Positions 53,397 through 62,584 of a stretch of 64,000 nt of DNA are shown here, piece by piece. The position numbers were made by a program, and so were the translations under genes. The first letter of the stretch is position 1; each line of letters opens with the position of its first letter. Below the pieces are notes generated by a model. It was not told the origin of the DNA, ran no database searches, and worked only from the letters and a program-made list of their open reading frames with translations. Origin of the DNA: Pseudoalteromonas sp. EB27 (GTDB lineage: Bacteria; Pseudomonadota; Gammaproteobacteria; Enterobacterales; Alteromonadaceae); NCBI RefSeq assembly GCF_001974875.1, contig NZ_MTQD01000021.1, forward strand, positions 1 through 64,000. The letters run 5' to 3'.

Positions 53397-53840
53397 TCAT
53401 ACATTTTTTATTCGCCACAACTTAAGGGTACCAAATAAGTAAAATGACCCATAAATGCAGCAGATTATCGAGCTTATAATCCAAAATTGAATAGAATTCT
53501 GATGAACGATTTGGCTTGAAGTTAAAAAAGGAATGATTAAACCCGCAATACCTCGTATTAAATACATTGCGGTTATTAATACGAGCGCAGTTTTTAAAAG
53601 TGGCAGTTTTAAAATGACGCCCGCACCAGAGAGCGCATAAAAGCCCCAAATAGCAATAATAACTGAAATAGCTAAAGTTACATAAGTAGGATACATACTG
53701 CCCTGCTCTGCCATTTGAGCCATTTGCTCACCAGCACCCAAAAGGCGATACCAGTCAGGCCCTCCAAAAACACAGGCTACATGTAAAAGTGATGCTATAA
53801 AGCTTAAAATGCCTGCTGTAAATAACGTATTGTTATTCAT
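53397..53840 (-). CDS. Small four-helix membrane protein
   Basis: 147-aa integral membrane protein with four hydrophobic helices (about 5-25, 52-72, 80-105, 115-140) and a conserved-looking HVACVFGGPDWYRLLGAGEQMA in the first loop. Unknown function. It is close to the next small membrane protein gene (11-base gap). Confidence 0.6.
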   Translation of the reverse strand: MNNNTLFTAGILSFIASLLHVACVFGGPDWYRLLGAGEQMAQMAEQGSMYPTYVTLAISVIIAIWGFYALSGAGVILKLPLLKTALVLITAMYLIRGIAGLIIPFLTSSQIVHQNSIQFWIISSIICCIYGSFYLFGTLKLWRIKNV

Positions 53841-53851
53841 GTAATTATAAT

Positions 53852-54127
53852 TTAATGACTCATGTAGGCAACAAAGCCAATTAATAGCACGTAAAAGCTA
53901 AACCCGAGCACACAAATTAAATAAACATTTTTAGCTTTATTCGCCTTAAACGATACGTAATCGGTAATATCACATTTAAACTTACCAAAGGTAACTATTT
54001 TTAAAATTGTACAACCTGTTGAGTAAATAAAAAAACCTAAAATAGTCTCTACCATTAACCAAATAAACAGATCAAATGCAAAACTCATAACGTTCATCCA
54101 ATAAACACTGTAAAAATAGCCTATCAA
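53852..54127 (-). CDS. Small two-helix membrane protein
   Basis: 91-aa protein with two hydrophobic segments (about residues 14-38 and 67-90) linked by a short cytoplasmic or periplasmic stretch (TFGKFKCDITDYVSFKANKAK). Family not recognised. Tightly spaced with neighbours on the same strand (11 and 32 bases), so probably part of one operon. Confidence 0.55.
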   Translation of the reverse strand: MIGYFYSVYWMNVMSFAFDLFIWLMVETILGFFIYSTGCTILKIVTFGKFKCDITDYVSFKANKAKNVYLICVLGFSFYVLLIGFVAYMSH

Positions 54128-54159
54128 ATATTTATTAGATTACAAACCTATTACCATCA

Positions 54160-55173
54160 TTAAGGTGTAACAGTAAATTTCGTTAAACCTATTAACTGAC
54201 CTGATTCGGTGACTACTTTTACTTGCCACTTACCAACAGAGTCTTTAGGAAAGTTTACTTTGTGTGTCCACGCTCTATAACCTAGTTCTCTCCCACCGTT
54301 TATATTTAACGTGATCCGATCAACTTCTTTTTTATTATGAAGCCACACATGAAATATTTTTTCGTTTAAGCCTCTTGGTGCTTTAACAGCAGTCCAACTA
54401 TATAAACCTTGATGGTGCAGCGTATAAGAATCTAACTGTTTAATACTCCCTACTGGCTTTTTATGTTGTAAATCAACTTCATGAGCTAACGTAATATCGG
54501 TTAATCGCAGTGCTGCAGGAGGCACATAGCTTCTTAATTGCCACACTGCTGTGCTTAAAGCACATAAAATCAATACAAGAATAGGAAAACGCCACCAGCG
54601 AGCATTAGGCATTAAATTGTTTAAACTCGGAAGAGTAACCACGACAGCAGTTACAAGTGCGGCAGCTAAACTTTGGCTCGTTGTAAGGTTTAACAAAATA
54701 GGTAACGTAACAAGCAAAACAACAAATAAAGCAAAGTTATGAAACACGCTAAATAGCGTGCGGTTTCTAGCAAGTTTTTTATAATAAAAGGGATCGATAA
54801 CCGATATAACTGCACACAAAGCAATAAGGGAAGTAAAAATTGCTTGAGTATGATCCCACTGCGTAACCGCTAAAAAAAATGGCAACGCAAAAAATAGGCT
54901 TTCTTGTTGCACCATTTGTAGCGCAAAACGCATTACATTAGGAGATACTGCCACACCAAACTTTTCTTCTACTTTATCACGAAGCCAATTATCAATAATT
55001 AGCCACAACCAACTAATAAGTAAAAATAACGCAATAAATTGCGAAAAAGACTCTTTTCTATCTACAAGTGCAAAGCTAGCAACGCCCGACAAAAACGCCA
55101 GCACAGCCAATAATCCAGGCCGCTTTTGCATCGAGCTTATAAACTTAGCGATTATATTTTTACAGTAATCCAT
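54160..55173 (-). CDS. DUF5924-like membrane protein with DUF2914 C-terminus
   Basis: 337-aa protein: about seven or eight membrane helices in residues 20-215, then an extracytoplasmic beta-rich domain with KKPVGSIKQLDSYTLHHQGLY, FHVWLHNKKEVDRITLNING and GKWQVKVVTESGQLIGLTKF, which matches the DUF2914 pattern. Function unknown. First gene of a minus-strand group of three. Confidence 0.72.
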   Translation of the reverse strand: MDYCKNIIAKFISSMQKRPGLLAVLAFLSGVASFALVDRKESFSQFIALFLLISWLWLIIDNWLRDKVEEKFGVAVSPNVMRFALQMVQQESLFFALPFFLAVTQWDHTQAIFTSLIALCAVISVIDPFYYKKLARNRTLFSVFHNFALFVVLLVTLPILLNLTTSQSLAAALVTAVVVTLPSLNNLMPNARWWRFPILVLILCALSTAVWQLRSYVPPAALRLTDITLAHEVDLQHKKPVGSIKQLDSYTLHHQGLYSWTAVKAPRGLNEKIFHVWLHNKKEVDRITLNINGGRELGYRAWTHKVNFPKDSVGKWQVKVVTESGQLIGLTKFTVTP

Positions 55174-55308
55174 GTATGAGTGTTTCCGTACGGGTACGTA
55201 CTTTATTATTTTTATTCAGAGTATGATTAGTTTAACCAAGTTTAAATGAACAACAGATAGATGAATGGATTCAAACGCGTCATTTACCAGTAAATAAAAC
55301 TAACCATT

Positions 55309-56058
55309 TTAATTAAATAAAAGCTCGGCATAGCGCGTCATTGGTACGTTTATTAATTTTTGTAACGCGTGAGCCTTAGCAAGTAATTCATCCTCACTAA
55401 GTACAGGCATTTTATTGTTAAAAGCAAAAACAATTTTATTGCCGCCTTCAATAATAAAACTAAAAATCTGTCCTGCAAATTCTTTCTCAAGAAGTTGATC
55501 GAACGCTTCTCTTTGCCCAACTTTGGTATGGCAAATATTAAGTACTAAAACACCATCAAAAGTGAGCGCATTTTTACAATCGCGTAAGTAGGATGATTGC
55601 ACCTGATCTGATTCCATCCCTTCTGAGCTATATAAATCAGAAAAAATAACATCCGTTTTTATCTGCGTTTTTTCCATGTAGTTTGCCGCATCATCAATGT
55701 GAATAAACAAACGTTCTGACACAGGAACTTCAAAATATTTTATAGCCATATCAGCAACGGCTTTACGGTATTCAACGGTATGTATAGTCAGTGCAGGAAA
55801 CGCATGATAAAGACTTTTTGCTATAGAGCCCGCCCCAAGCCCCATTATCATCGCGGTTTTTAAATTGGGTATAAAAAAAAGCGCAGCCATCATCGCTTGC
55901 GTATAAGCTAAACTTAACCCGTTAATATTATTTAATTTAATACAGCTTTGATAAATTTTTCCGTCAAAGCTGAGAATTAGATTCTTTTTTGTTTGATATA
56001 CATAAACAGGGCCATGCTCATCAATAGTTGATGCAATACAAGTGCCTTTGATATCCAC
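55309..56058 (-). CDS. Spermidine synthase-like methyltransferase-fold protein
   Basis: 249-aa protein of the polyamine aminopropyltransferase superfamily. Seen: AMIMGLGAGSIAKSLYHAFP (cofactor-binding GxGxG), HTVEYRKAVADMAIKYF, then DVIFSDLYSSEGME, where the catalytic DxxxP-like motif is altered, and VLVLNICHTKVGQ. It lacks the usual full N-terminal beta domain, so it may not make spermidine. Lone gene. Confidence 0.7.
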   Translation of the reverse strand: MDIKGTCIASTIDEHGPVYVYQTKKNLILSFDGKIYQSCIKLNNINGLSLAYTQAMMAALFFIPNLKTAMIMGLGAGSIAKSLYHAFPALTIHTVEYRKAVADMAIKYFEVPVSERLFIHIDDAANYMEKTQIKTDVIFSDLYSSEGMESDQVQSSYLRDCKNALTFDGVLVLNICHTKVGQREAFDQLLEKEFAGQIFSFIIEGGNKIVFAFNNKMPVLSEDELLAKAHALQKLINVPMTRYAELLFN

Positions 56059-56678
56059 GAATACTCAATAGGTGAGGTGATGAAAAACGAGTATAACTTA
56101 GTTAACGTACTGCCATTGCTATTAATATGATTTATAGCGCTTTTATTAATTTACAAGCATTTATATACGTACTCAAAAAGGTCGGTTTATCATTTAGGTT
56201 AGATGAGCTGAAGTATCTGCTTTTATAGCTAATTAAAACTTATCCAGTGATGACTCTTAGTAAAAACAATGACTTAACATACTAAAAATTTGGCAAATGT
56301 ACTGTTATAGCTATAAAAAACCCCTTTGAATATTCCTCATGTTCAACATGAATAAAGTGCACACCACCACCAAAGAAGTCTAAACGGCTAAACATCCATC
56401 CGTTATTTTTACTGATTTGTGCCTTTTTTTCGTCAACTGCTACGTAATCGAATCTAACAATAATGATTAATGAATATGACTCATGTTTTATGTGAAATTA
56501 AACCGTTTTTCTTCATATACCAATCAACGTATAAATTACTCATCCCTTAGCGCTAAACACTACTAACAACTTAAAGCAGCTGAATACCTAAACCAGCTAA
56601 GCCAGCTAAGTAAGTTGCAAGGTTAATAAAGCGCAAAGCATAAATCAGGTTTAAATTATAAAATTGGATATAAACACG
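56059..56678. other. Long intergenic region before mesX
   Basis: 620 bases with no intact gene. It includes a minus-strand coding-like remnant (56282-56497) and the promoter region of mesX. No SAM or cobalamin riboswitch core and no MetJ box were recognised. Confidence 0.5.
56282..56497 (-). pseudogene. Orphan coding-like fragment
   Basis: Minus-strand frame open for 71 codons and protein-like (RFDYVAVDEKKAQISKNN, RLDFFGGGVHFIHVEHEEY, FFIAITVHLPNF then stop) but without a usable ATG, GTG or TTG near its start and no ribosome-binding site. It looks like the 3' end of a lost gene. Family unknown. Confidence 0.35.
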
Positions 56679-57656
56679 ATGAAAAAAGATTTTACATTTA
56701 ATATTAAGAGCGTTTCACTCGACGAAAATTATCATCCATCAACCAATACACGTATCACAACCAACTTTGCTAATTTAGCCAGAGGTGAATACCGCAAAGC
56801 AAACTTGCGTAACGCCTTAAACATGATTAACAACCGTTTTAACGCCCTAGCCCACTGGGATAACACCAAAGGTGAGCGTTATGCTGTTGAGCTTGAAATT
56901 ATCTCTGTTGAAATAGGTATTGAAGATGGCGGCGAAAGCTTCCCCTCTATCGAAATATTAAAAACAAATATTGTTGATCATAAAACAAATAAGCGTATTG
57001 AAGGCATTGTAGGAAACAACTTTTCATCGTATGTGCGCGACTACGACTTTAGCGTACTTCTACAAGAGCACAATAAAGGTAAGTCTCAATTTAGTATTCC
57101 TGATGACTTTGGGGTATTACATGGCAAGCTATTTCAGTCATTCGTAAATTCGGATACATATAAACAAAACTTTAAAAAACCACCGGTTATATGCCTAAGT
57201 GTGTCAGATAACAAAACCTACAACCGCACTGAAAACCAACACCCGGTACTTGGCGTTGAATACGAGCCAAATGAATCGTCTTTAACTGAGCAATACTTCA
57301 AAAAAATGGGCTTGCAGGTACGTTACTTTATGCCGCCAAATAGTGCCGCGCCTTTAGCATTGTTTTTCTTTGGTGATTTACTTAATGATTACAGCAATCT
57401 TGAGCTTATAAGCACTATTAGTACGATGGAAACGTTTCAAAAAATCTACAGACCAGAGATTTATAATGCCAACGCAACAGCGGGTAAATCATATAAACCA
57501 AACTTAAAAAACTTGGATCACTCACTAACGCAAATTGTGTATGACCGAGAAGAGCGCGGCAAGTTAGCAAATGAGCAAGGCAAGTTTGCACAAGAGCATT
57601 TTATCAAGCCGTATCAAACAGTTCTTGAGCAATTCTCTACTCGCTATCTGTCATAA
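56679..57656 (+). CDS. mesX: MesX (DUF1852), partner of methionine synthase MesD
   Basis: 325-aa DUF1852 protein. Seen: MKKDFTFNIKSVSLDENYHPS; TRITTNFANLARGEYRKANLRNALNMINNRFN; FMPPNSAAPLALFFFGDLLNDY. DUF1852 proteins are found with the core methionine synthase MesD and, in published genetic work as I recall it, are needed for its activity. ATG 56679 is preferred; the frame is open from a TTG at 56664. It is followed after 78 bases by mesD. Confidence 0.85.
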   Translation: MKKDFTFNIKSVSLDENYHPSTNTRITTNFANLARGEYRKANLRNALNMINNRFNALAHWDNTKGERYAVELEIISVEIGIEDGGESFPSIEILKTNIVDHKTNKRIEGIVGNNFSSYVRDYDFSVLLQEHNKGKSQFSIPDDFGVLHGKLFQSFVNSDTYKQNFKKPPVICLSVSDNKTYNRTENQHPVLGVEYEPNESSLTEQYFKKMGLQVRYFMPPNSAAPLALFFFGDLLNDYSNLELISTISTMETFQKIYRPEIYNANATAGKSYKPNLKNLDHSLTQIVYDREERGKLANEQGKFAQEHFIKPYQTVLEQFSTRYLS

Positions 57657-57734
57657 CAACTAATAGTAACAACCAGTAATAACACGCTTAACGCTACGTT
57701 TAATAATTAACTAAAATATACGGCATTATTTATT

Positions 57735-58769
57735 ATGAAAAAATTACTACCTACATCTACCGCTGGCAGTTTACCTAAGCCTTTATGGCTTGCAGAGCCA
57801 GAAACACTTTGGTCACCTTGGAAATTACAAGGTGATGAATTAACCCAAGGAAAACACGACGCCCTACGTTTGTCATTATTTGACCAGCAACAAGCAGGTA
57901 TTGATATTGTTAGCGATGGTGAGCAAACAAGGCAGCATTTTGTAACTACATTTATAGAGCACCTAAATGGCGTTGACTTTGAAAAACGTAAAACAGTAAA
58001 AATTCGTGACCGATACGACGCAAGTGTACCTACAGTGGTTGGCCCTGTTAGCCGTCAAAAGTCTGTGTTTGTTGAAGACGCTAAATTTTTACGCAAGCAA
58101 ACCAAGCAACCAATAAAATGGGCATTGCCAGGCCCAATGACAATGATTGACACGCTTTACGACGATCATTATAAAAGCCGCGAAAAACTAGCATGGGAAT
58201 TTGCCATAATTCTAAATCAAGAAGCAAAAGAGTTAGAAGCCGCAGGCGTTGATATTATTCAATTTGACGAGCCCGCGTTTAATGTATTTTTTGATGAAGT
58301 AAACGACTGGGGAATTGCCTGTTTAGAGCGCGCAATTGAAGGGCTCAAATGCGAAACCGCCGTGCATATTTGCTATGGCTACGGCATTAAAGCCAATACA
58401 GATTGGAAAAAAACACTAGGAAGCGAATGGCGCCAGTACGAAGAAGCATTCCCTAAGCTTCAGCAATCTAATATCGATATTATCTCATTAGAGTGCCATA
58501 ACTCACATGTACCAATGGATTTACTAGAACTCATTCGCGGTAAAAAAGTAATGGTAGGCGCTATTGATGTAGCAAATCATACTATCGAAACGCCAGAAGA
58601 AGTAGCTAATACGCTACGTAAAGCACTCCAATTTGTAGATGCCGACAAACTCTACCCATGTACAAACTGCGGCATGGCTCCACTACCTCACTATATAGCT
58701 AACGGCAAATTAAATGCCTTGAGCGCAGGGGCAGAAATTATAAGAAAAGAATTACTAAAAGAGAATTAG
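57735..58769 (+). CDS. mesD: Folate-independent core methionine synthase MesD
   Basis: 344-aa protein equivalent to the C-terminal catalytic half of cobalamin-independent methionine synthase MetE, without the folate-binding N-terminal half. Seen: TSTAGSLPKPLWL; SDGEQTRQHF; KWALPGPMTMIDTLYD; IIQFDEPAFN; VHICYGYGIK and PCTNCGMAPLPHY, giving the His/Cys/Cys zinc ligands that activate homocysteine. Next to mesX, it is assigned to the MesD group; the methyl donor is not known from sequence. Confidence 0.88.
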   Translation: MKKLLPTSTAGSLPKPLWLAEPETLWSPWKLQGDELTQGKHDALRLSLFDQQQAGIDIVSDGEQTRQHFVTTFIEHLNGVDFEKRKTVKIRDRYDASVPTVVGPVSRQKSVFVEDAKFLRKQTKQPIKWALPGPMTMIDTLYDDHYKSREKLAWEFAIILNQEAKELEAAGVDIIQFDEPAFNVFFDEVNDWGIACLERAIEGLKCETAVHICYGYGIKANTDWKKTLGSEWRQYEEAFPKLQQSNIDIISLECHNSHVPMDLLELIRGKKVMVGAIDVANHTIETPEEVANTLRKALQFVDADKLYPCTNCGMAPLPHYIANGKLNALSAGAEIIRKELLKEN

Positions 58770-58800
58770 AAAAGTAGCTATAAAATACAGATTGTAAACA

Positions 58801-58853
58801 ATAACAGCTGTCGCACCATGCCATAGTAAAATCCATAAACATGGTGCGTTAGT
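58801..58853 (-). other. attC-like site or terminator at the end of the cassette array
   Basis: Minus-strand reading TAACGCACCATG ... CATGGTGCGACAGCTGTTA: a 9-base stem (CGCACCATG / CATGGTGCG) bracketed by TAAC and GTTA, 33 bases after the retropepsin-like gene. It is short for attC and could equally be a terminator. Confidence 0.45.
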
Positions 58854-58885
58854 TAAAATCTACTAACAAAATTTAGGTTAGATAT

Positions 58886-59308
58886 TTAATTTTTTATATT
58901 AAAAAGCTCTAACCTATTTTTTGAAAAATCGATAACTGCTTGGTATTGAGTAAAAAAGGGAGAGCCTAACAAGCCATGTACTCCCTTTTCACCACCCGCC
59001 ACCTGTACATGGTCAAGATTAAGTGACACAAAGGCAGGACTTTCAAACAAGGTACTACCAAACTCAATTGAATCAACTTCTATATCTCCCATAGCGTGAT
59101 CCTAAGTGCCCAAGCCTGCTGCATTCTCAACATTGAGTGTCTCTTCAATGCCTAATTCACTTAGGCATCCCCTGTCTAAAACAGATGTCCCAGCGCCAGT
59201 ATCTAAAATAAAACGTAACAATTTACCGTTAATTTTAGCTTCAACAATTTGGTGGCCTGTTTCTGATATTTCAAACTCAATTACAGTTTTGTTCTCAGAT
59301 AAATTCAT
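58886..59308 (-). pseudogene. Retropepsin-like aspartyl protease, broken by in-frame amber stop
   Basis: A single frame encodes a clan AA aspartic-protease-like protein of about 140 residues. The first 68 codons include the active-site motif FILDTGAGTSVLD and end GLGT; then TAG at 59102-59104, then DHAMGDIEVDSI...GLLGSPFFTQYQAVIDFSKNRLELF, the conserved C-terminal half. One base change would restore a full gene. AAGGAAC precedes the ATG at 59308. Last cassette gene of the array. Confidence 0.8.
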
Positions 59309-59383
59309 ATACGTTCCTTGTTATAGAGTTTTTAAAATATTACTTACTATTTTCAGCTTCCCACAATTAATAGCCAAATTTTA

Positions 59384-59412
59384 CTAGTCGCCCACCTCAG
59401 CGCGTTTTGTTA
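59384..59412 (-). other. attC R'-L' half at the end of the hypothetical cassette gene
   Basis: Minus-strand TAACAAAACGCGCTGAGGTGG begins with the TAA stop of the preceding gene. It shares TAACAA-ACG--CTGAGGTGG with the site after the DUF6624-like gene. The matching 3' half before the retropepsin gene is not clear, so the site may be truncated. Confidence 0.55.
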
Positions 59413-59790
59413 GGTAACGTTTATCACCTGAGGCTCAATATTTGTTAAAACATGAATGATTTCATTTGTAGTCATTACTGAATAATGAAACAGCTTATTG
59501 TTGTTTAAACTGAAAGTATTCGTTTTAGTTTGAGCATACTCCAATAAGCTTGAATCAGAATACACGCCGATTACGCCCGAATCACGGTTTTGATGATAGT
59601 CATGAAAATGGCTACTTTCATCATAAGCTTCAAATAAAACGGTATTTGTAAACACAACCATAAACCTTACGGGATCATCGCCTTTTATATAAGTTTTAAG
59701 GTTCAGTGTTAGTAACCCATCAACATACGATAATTTGTCTAAGCTCCAGTCTTGGTAATTATTTGTGACTTCATCGATGGCAGTATTCAT
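59410..59790 (-). CDS. Hypothetical cassette protein
   Basis: 126-aa cytoplasmic protein, no signal or TM segment. Aromatic- and Asp-rich with alternating strands (LTLNLKTYIKGDDPVRFMVVFTN, HFHDYHQNRDSGVIGVYSD). No family recognised. Its start lies just after an R''-like CTCGTTAGGT, with only a weak ribosome site, and its stop is part of a TAACAA attC start. This is typical of an integron cassette gene. Confidence 0.6.
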   Translation of the reverse strand: MNTAIDEVTNNYQDWSLDKLSYVDGLLTLNLKTYIKGDDPVRFMVVFTNTVLFEAYDESSHFHDYHQNRDSGVIGVYSDSSLLEYAQTKTNTFSLNNNKLFHYSVMTTNEIIHVLTNIEPQVINVT

Positions 59791-59799
59791 TTAATTACC

Positions 59800-59955
59800 T
59801 AACGAGCCTGTAGATTAACTCGTTTCTATTTGTTTTTATTGATAAACAAACCATAGCTGAGTTCCTATTTTGGTTCAATTGATTACTGTATTTTTACGCA
59901 GAATATAAAGAAGTGTTTGCTGTTGGTTTTAATTGGCGTTTTGAAAAGGATTACT
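59800..59955. repeat. Repeat copy A (partial), ends in attC-like R'' box
   Basis: First 155 bases of the repeat seen in full at 60791 and 62585. It starts TAACGAGCCTGTAGATTAACTCGTTT on the plus strand, which on the minus strand is an R''-like CTCGTTA immediately upstream of a gene start. Similarity fades after about 59955. The rest of 59956-60069 has no gene. Confidence 0.75.
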
Positions 59956-60069
59956 GGTGTTTATGTGCAAAATTTAGGATGAGTGCCTTTGTTATTTCCT
60001 CTAAGAAAAGAACTAGATAAGTAAAGTCGGGTCTAAATCTACATACGCCCTACGATGAATCAACTTACC

Positions 60070-60162
60070 TAACGACATTGAAAAGTAAGGGATCACCGCT
60101 GTTAAAATTTGCGGTGGAAAGAGAACTTTAGCGCTTGCTGTCCACCTCAGGCCGTGTTGTTA
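60070..60162 (-). other. attC-like site after the DUF6624-like gene
   Basis: About 93 bases. On the minus strand it starts TAACAACACGGCCTGAGGTGG, just after the gene's stop, and ends AATGTCGTTAGG, with an internal CACCGC / GCGGTG stem. This is the expected R'...R'' layout of attC, though pairing of the arms is weak. Confidence 0.6.
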
Positions 60163-60170
60163 TATGTACA

Positions 60171-60767
60171 TTAATTCAAGACTATTTCAGGGTGTTCTTT
60201 AATCCCGTACATTTTTTCCATTATTTTTAAGTAAAAATCTAAAGAGGGCATATTCATTTCTTCACGCCGTATATCCACATTAGTTTCATCTTCTATAGGG
60301 CTAAACACAACTTTACCTTCACTCACGTCAGCTTGAGTACCATAGATTTGTTTCTTTCCTTGTGCAATAAGAGCTCTATCAGTTAAAAGAGCGACTTGTT
60401 GTCCGCTAACACCTTCGCCATTCAAATATGATTGCTTTAAATAAGGAAGCATTTTTACTTTAAATGCAACATCAGGTGAATGCTGTATGACTAAAAATGC
60501 TGCTTCAACTCCTTTAACTCCGACTAAATCCTTTGTTACCCAATGATGCTTTTTAATGATAGCTTTAAGTTTTCCTGTATTACTCTCATCTATTTTCATC
60601 ATTTGTTCTAGGAGGGCTTTAGGTGGGCTTTGCCACCCAGCTTCTCCTATTTTATTTCGAATATGTTGATCTTCAATTTCCATTTCAATTAGTTCTTTTT
60701 GCAGAGGAAGGTTAATTTCGGCAAAAGAATAAAAAGGTATTAGCAACAGTAAAAATAGGTAACGCAT
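60171..60767 (-). CDS. DUF6624-like secreted protein (integron cassette)
   Basis: 198-aa protein with a signal peptide (MRYLFLLLLIPFYSFA). Seen: WVTKDLVGVKGVEAAFLVIQHSPDVAFKVKMLPYLKQSYLNGEGVSGQQVALLTDR and KKQIYGTQ, matching the DUF6624 pattern (GxxAAFLLVQHA, YGTQ). Function unknown. ATG at 60767 with AAGGAG upstream; the longer frame from 60842 runs into repeat B. Cassette gene flanked by repeat B and an attC-like site. Confidence 0.7.
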   Translation of the reverse strand: MRYLFLLLLIPFYSFAEINLPLQKELIEMEIEDQHIRNKIGEAGWQSPPKALLEQMMKIDESNTGKLKAIIKKHHWVTKDLVGVKGVEAAFLVIQHSPDVAFKVKMLPYLKQSYLNGEGVSGQQVALLTDRALIAQGKKQIYGTQADVSEGKVVFSPIEDETNVDIRREEMNMPSLDFYLKIMEKMYGIKEHPEIVLN

Positions 60768-60790
60768 CAACTGAACTCTCCTTGTACATA

Positions 60791-61182
60791 TAACGAGCCT
60801 GTAGATTAACTCGTTTTTAAATTTGTTTTTATTGATAAACAAACCATAGCTGAGTTCCTATTTTGGTTCAATTGATTACTGTATTTTTACGCAAAATATA
60901 GAAGTGTTTGATATTGTTTTAATTGACGTTTTAGAAGGGAATACGGGTGTTTGAGTGGCTTTTATTTAGGGTAAAAACGCTTATCCTTCTTAATGCATCG
61001 TGTTTTGAAGCTTTTCTATATTATGAACAAGGCAATACAGTTGCCACACAATAAAGTAAAGGCATTCACTTTCATTTGACCTCGTAAGGTCAATTTATTC
61101 ATCCTTTTATTCACTGTAATGTTCCGCTTTTTATTTAAAAGAAAGCCGGTTCGATACAGCTGAGTCGTTTGCCATTCTTTAA
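60791..61182. repeat. Repeat copy B
   Basis: About 390 bases highly similar to copy C at 62585-62973 (shared TAACGAGCCT, GATAAACAAACCATAGCTGA, TTGACCTCGTAAGGTCAA-type palindrome, AAAGCCGGTTCGATACAG). Minus-strand end is the R''-like CTCGTTA beside the DUF6624-like gene. It contains the 3' part of a degenerate transposase gene. Confidence 0.8.
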
Positions 61183-61291
61183 TAAACAGCCATTGTCGTC
61201 CGATTGAGCTGTCTATTTTTTCTTCCCTTTTGTCTACATAGTTAAGCTTTTTACGTGATTCATTATTTATAACAATGCACTCTTCATACTG
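60990..61291 (-). pseudogene. Degenerate transposase C-terminal fragment (copy B)
   Basis: Minus-strand frame encodes ...SIGRQWLFIKEWQTTQLYRT...KLTLRGQMKVNA and, after a frame change, VWQLYCLVHNIEKLQNTMH then stop. The KVNA...WQLYCLVHNIEKL tail is typical of DDE transposases (IS1182-like, family tentative). An upstream stop and the frameshift show it is dead. It lies in the region between two cassette genes. Confidence 0.6.
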
Positions 61292-61377
61292 TTTTTATTG
61301 GCCTTTTTCGTAATAGTTAGGATGGGTGTCATCCTAATTTTGCTCATCATACTGAGCTACTGTTCATATTGTAAATT

Positions 61378-62535
61378 TTAGTTTTCATCTTGTAATTCTA
61401 GGTCTGTTATCGTTACGGATGTCTCACCGTAATTCTTAGCTCTTACTTTCATTAACTCCTTTAACCTGGTTATTTCTCTAGGTGAAAGTCTGAACTTTCC
61501 ACCTGTGTTCGCGTCTTTAGTGACTTTATCGGTCAATGCATAATTTCTTGATATTCCTATTGATGCTGCTGAGTTAGTAGACATGCCCCCACCAAAGACT
61601 CTTTTACTTCCAAATAGATCAGCAATTGCCCAATTACTTACAATGGGTTCAATTTTATCCGACTTATTTATTATTTCTTGGGTTGTTTTATCAGCAAATT
61701 GCAACAGATGAACTTTGAGGTCATTGCTAAAATTAGGAAAATAATCAGCATTTCTCGCATAATAACTAGAGACCTCTAAACTATTTAGAGAATCAATTTT
61801 TGTACCTCTATTCGAATTGACAAAATCTGTTGCATTATTTTTTAATAACTTATATACATTTTCACCTGAAAAGGCTTTTTTATTGATATTTGGGCTGCCG
61901 ATATACCCTTGATATAATCCATAAATAATTAAAGGTTCTTTACTATAGTTTTTATCTAAAATCCCATACTGTATGTCACTGAGACTCAACTGAAGACTAC
62001 CAATATTTACTAGCTTTTTATCCAATAGTGAGTCAGGACCAGTTAATATTTTTTCTAAACTAACTATTGGATACCGCTTAACAATTTCGTTAATTAAAGT
62101 AATGTTATAAAGATTAAGCCAATAGGCCAATTGCTCTTGTTTTGAATATAAATTAAGGTTGTTTTTCTCGGGCAATGATTCTAAATATTTTTTAACATCA
62201 TTGACTAAACTTTTTTGTTTAGGGGATTTTATCAACTCATATGTGAATCTGTTACTTTCATTATGGGTAGCACTGGGAAAAACATTTCTTAACTTAGTAC
62301 CTATCGGAGGTTCGTCAAGTTTAGCATTTTCTCTTCTGGATGGACCCATATCAAGAACATTCGATTCTAATAATATATCCACAGGTTCAAAGTTTATTGT
62401 TAACTTAGATTTAGGTGAATAAACGCTAAATTGAGGGTAGGCTTTATCTTCAGCGAGAAGATATTTTGGGGCACTTAAAAGCAATAACAAACAGCTAAAC
62501 TTGATCAATAAACTAACTAATTTAAATAAACTCAT
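61378..62535 (-). CDS. DUF547 domain protein (integron cassette)
   Basis: 385-aa exported protein: signal peptide (residues 1-28, ending YLLA); DUF547 core with YSKQEQLAYWLNLYNITLINEIVKRYP (about 135-160) and a distant VSSYYARNADYFPNF; last about 60 residues Arg/Lys-rich. DUF547 has no firm function. Upstream is repeat C with an R''-like CTCGTTATG; no attC start overlaps its stop, so its own attC may have been lost. Confidence 0.78.
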   Translation of the reverse strand: MSLFKLVSLLIKFSCLLLLLSAPKYLLAEDKAYPQFSVYSPKSKLTINFEPVDILLESNVLDMGPSRRENAKLDEPPIGTKLRNVFPSATHNESNRFTYELIKSPKQKSLVNDVKKYLESLPEKNNLNLYSKQEQLAYWLNLYNITLINEIVKRYPIVSLEKILTGPDSLLDKKLVNIGSLQLSLSDIQYGILDKNYSKEPLIIYGLYQGYIGSPNINKKAFSGENVYKLLKNNATDFVNSNRGTKIDSLNSLEVSSYYARNADYFPNFSNDLKVHLLQFADKTTQEIINKSDKIEPIVSNWAIADLFGSKRVFGGGMSTNSAASIGISRNYALTDKVTKDANTGGKFRLSPREITRLKELMKVRAKNYGETSVTITDLELQDEN

Positions 62536-62584
62536 AAAAAATCCTTATTTTGAGTAGAATAGCCCATATTCTTCATGAGCAACA

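Noticed and set aside
56059..56678. SAM or cobalamin riboswitch upstream of mesX
   Set aside because: No conserved core or box could be recognised; region is AT-rich and unstructured.
58886..59308. Two separate small genes instead of one broken gene
   Set aside because: The halves are in the same frame with one stop between them and together make one retropepsin-like domain; the second ATG has no ribosome site.
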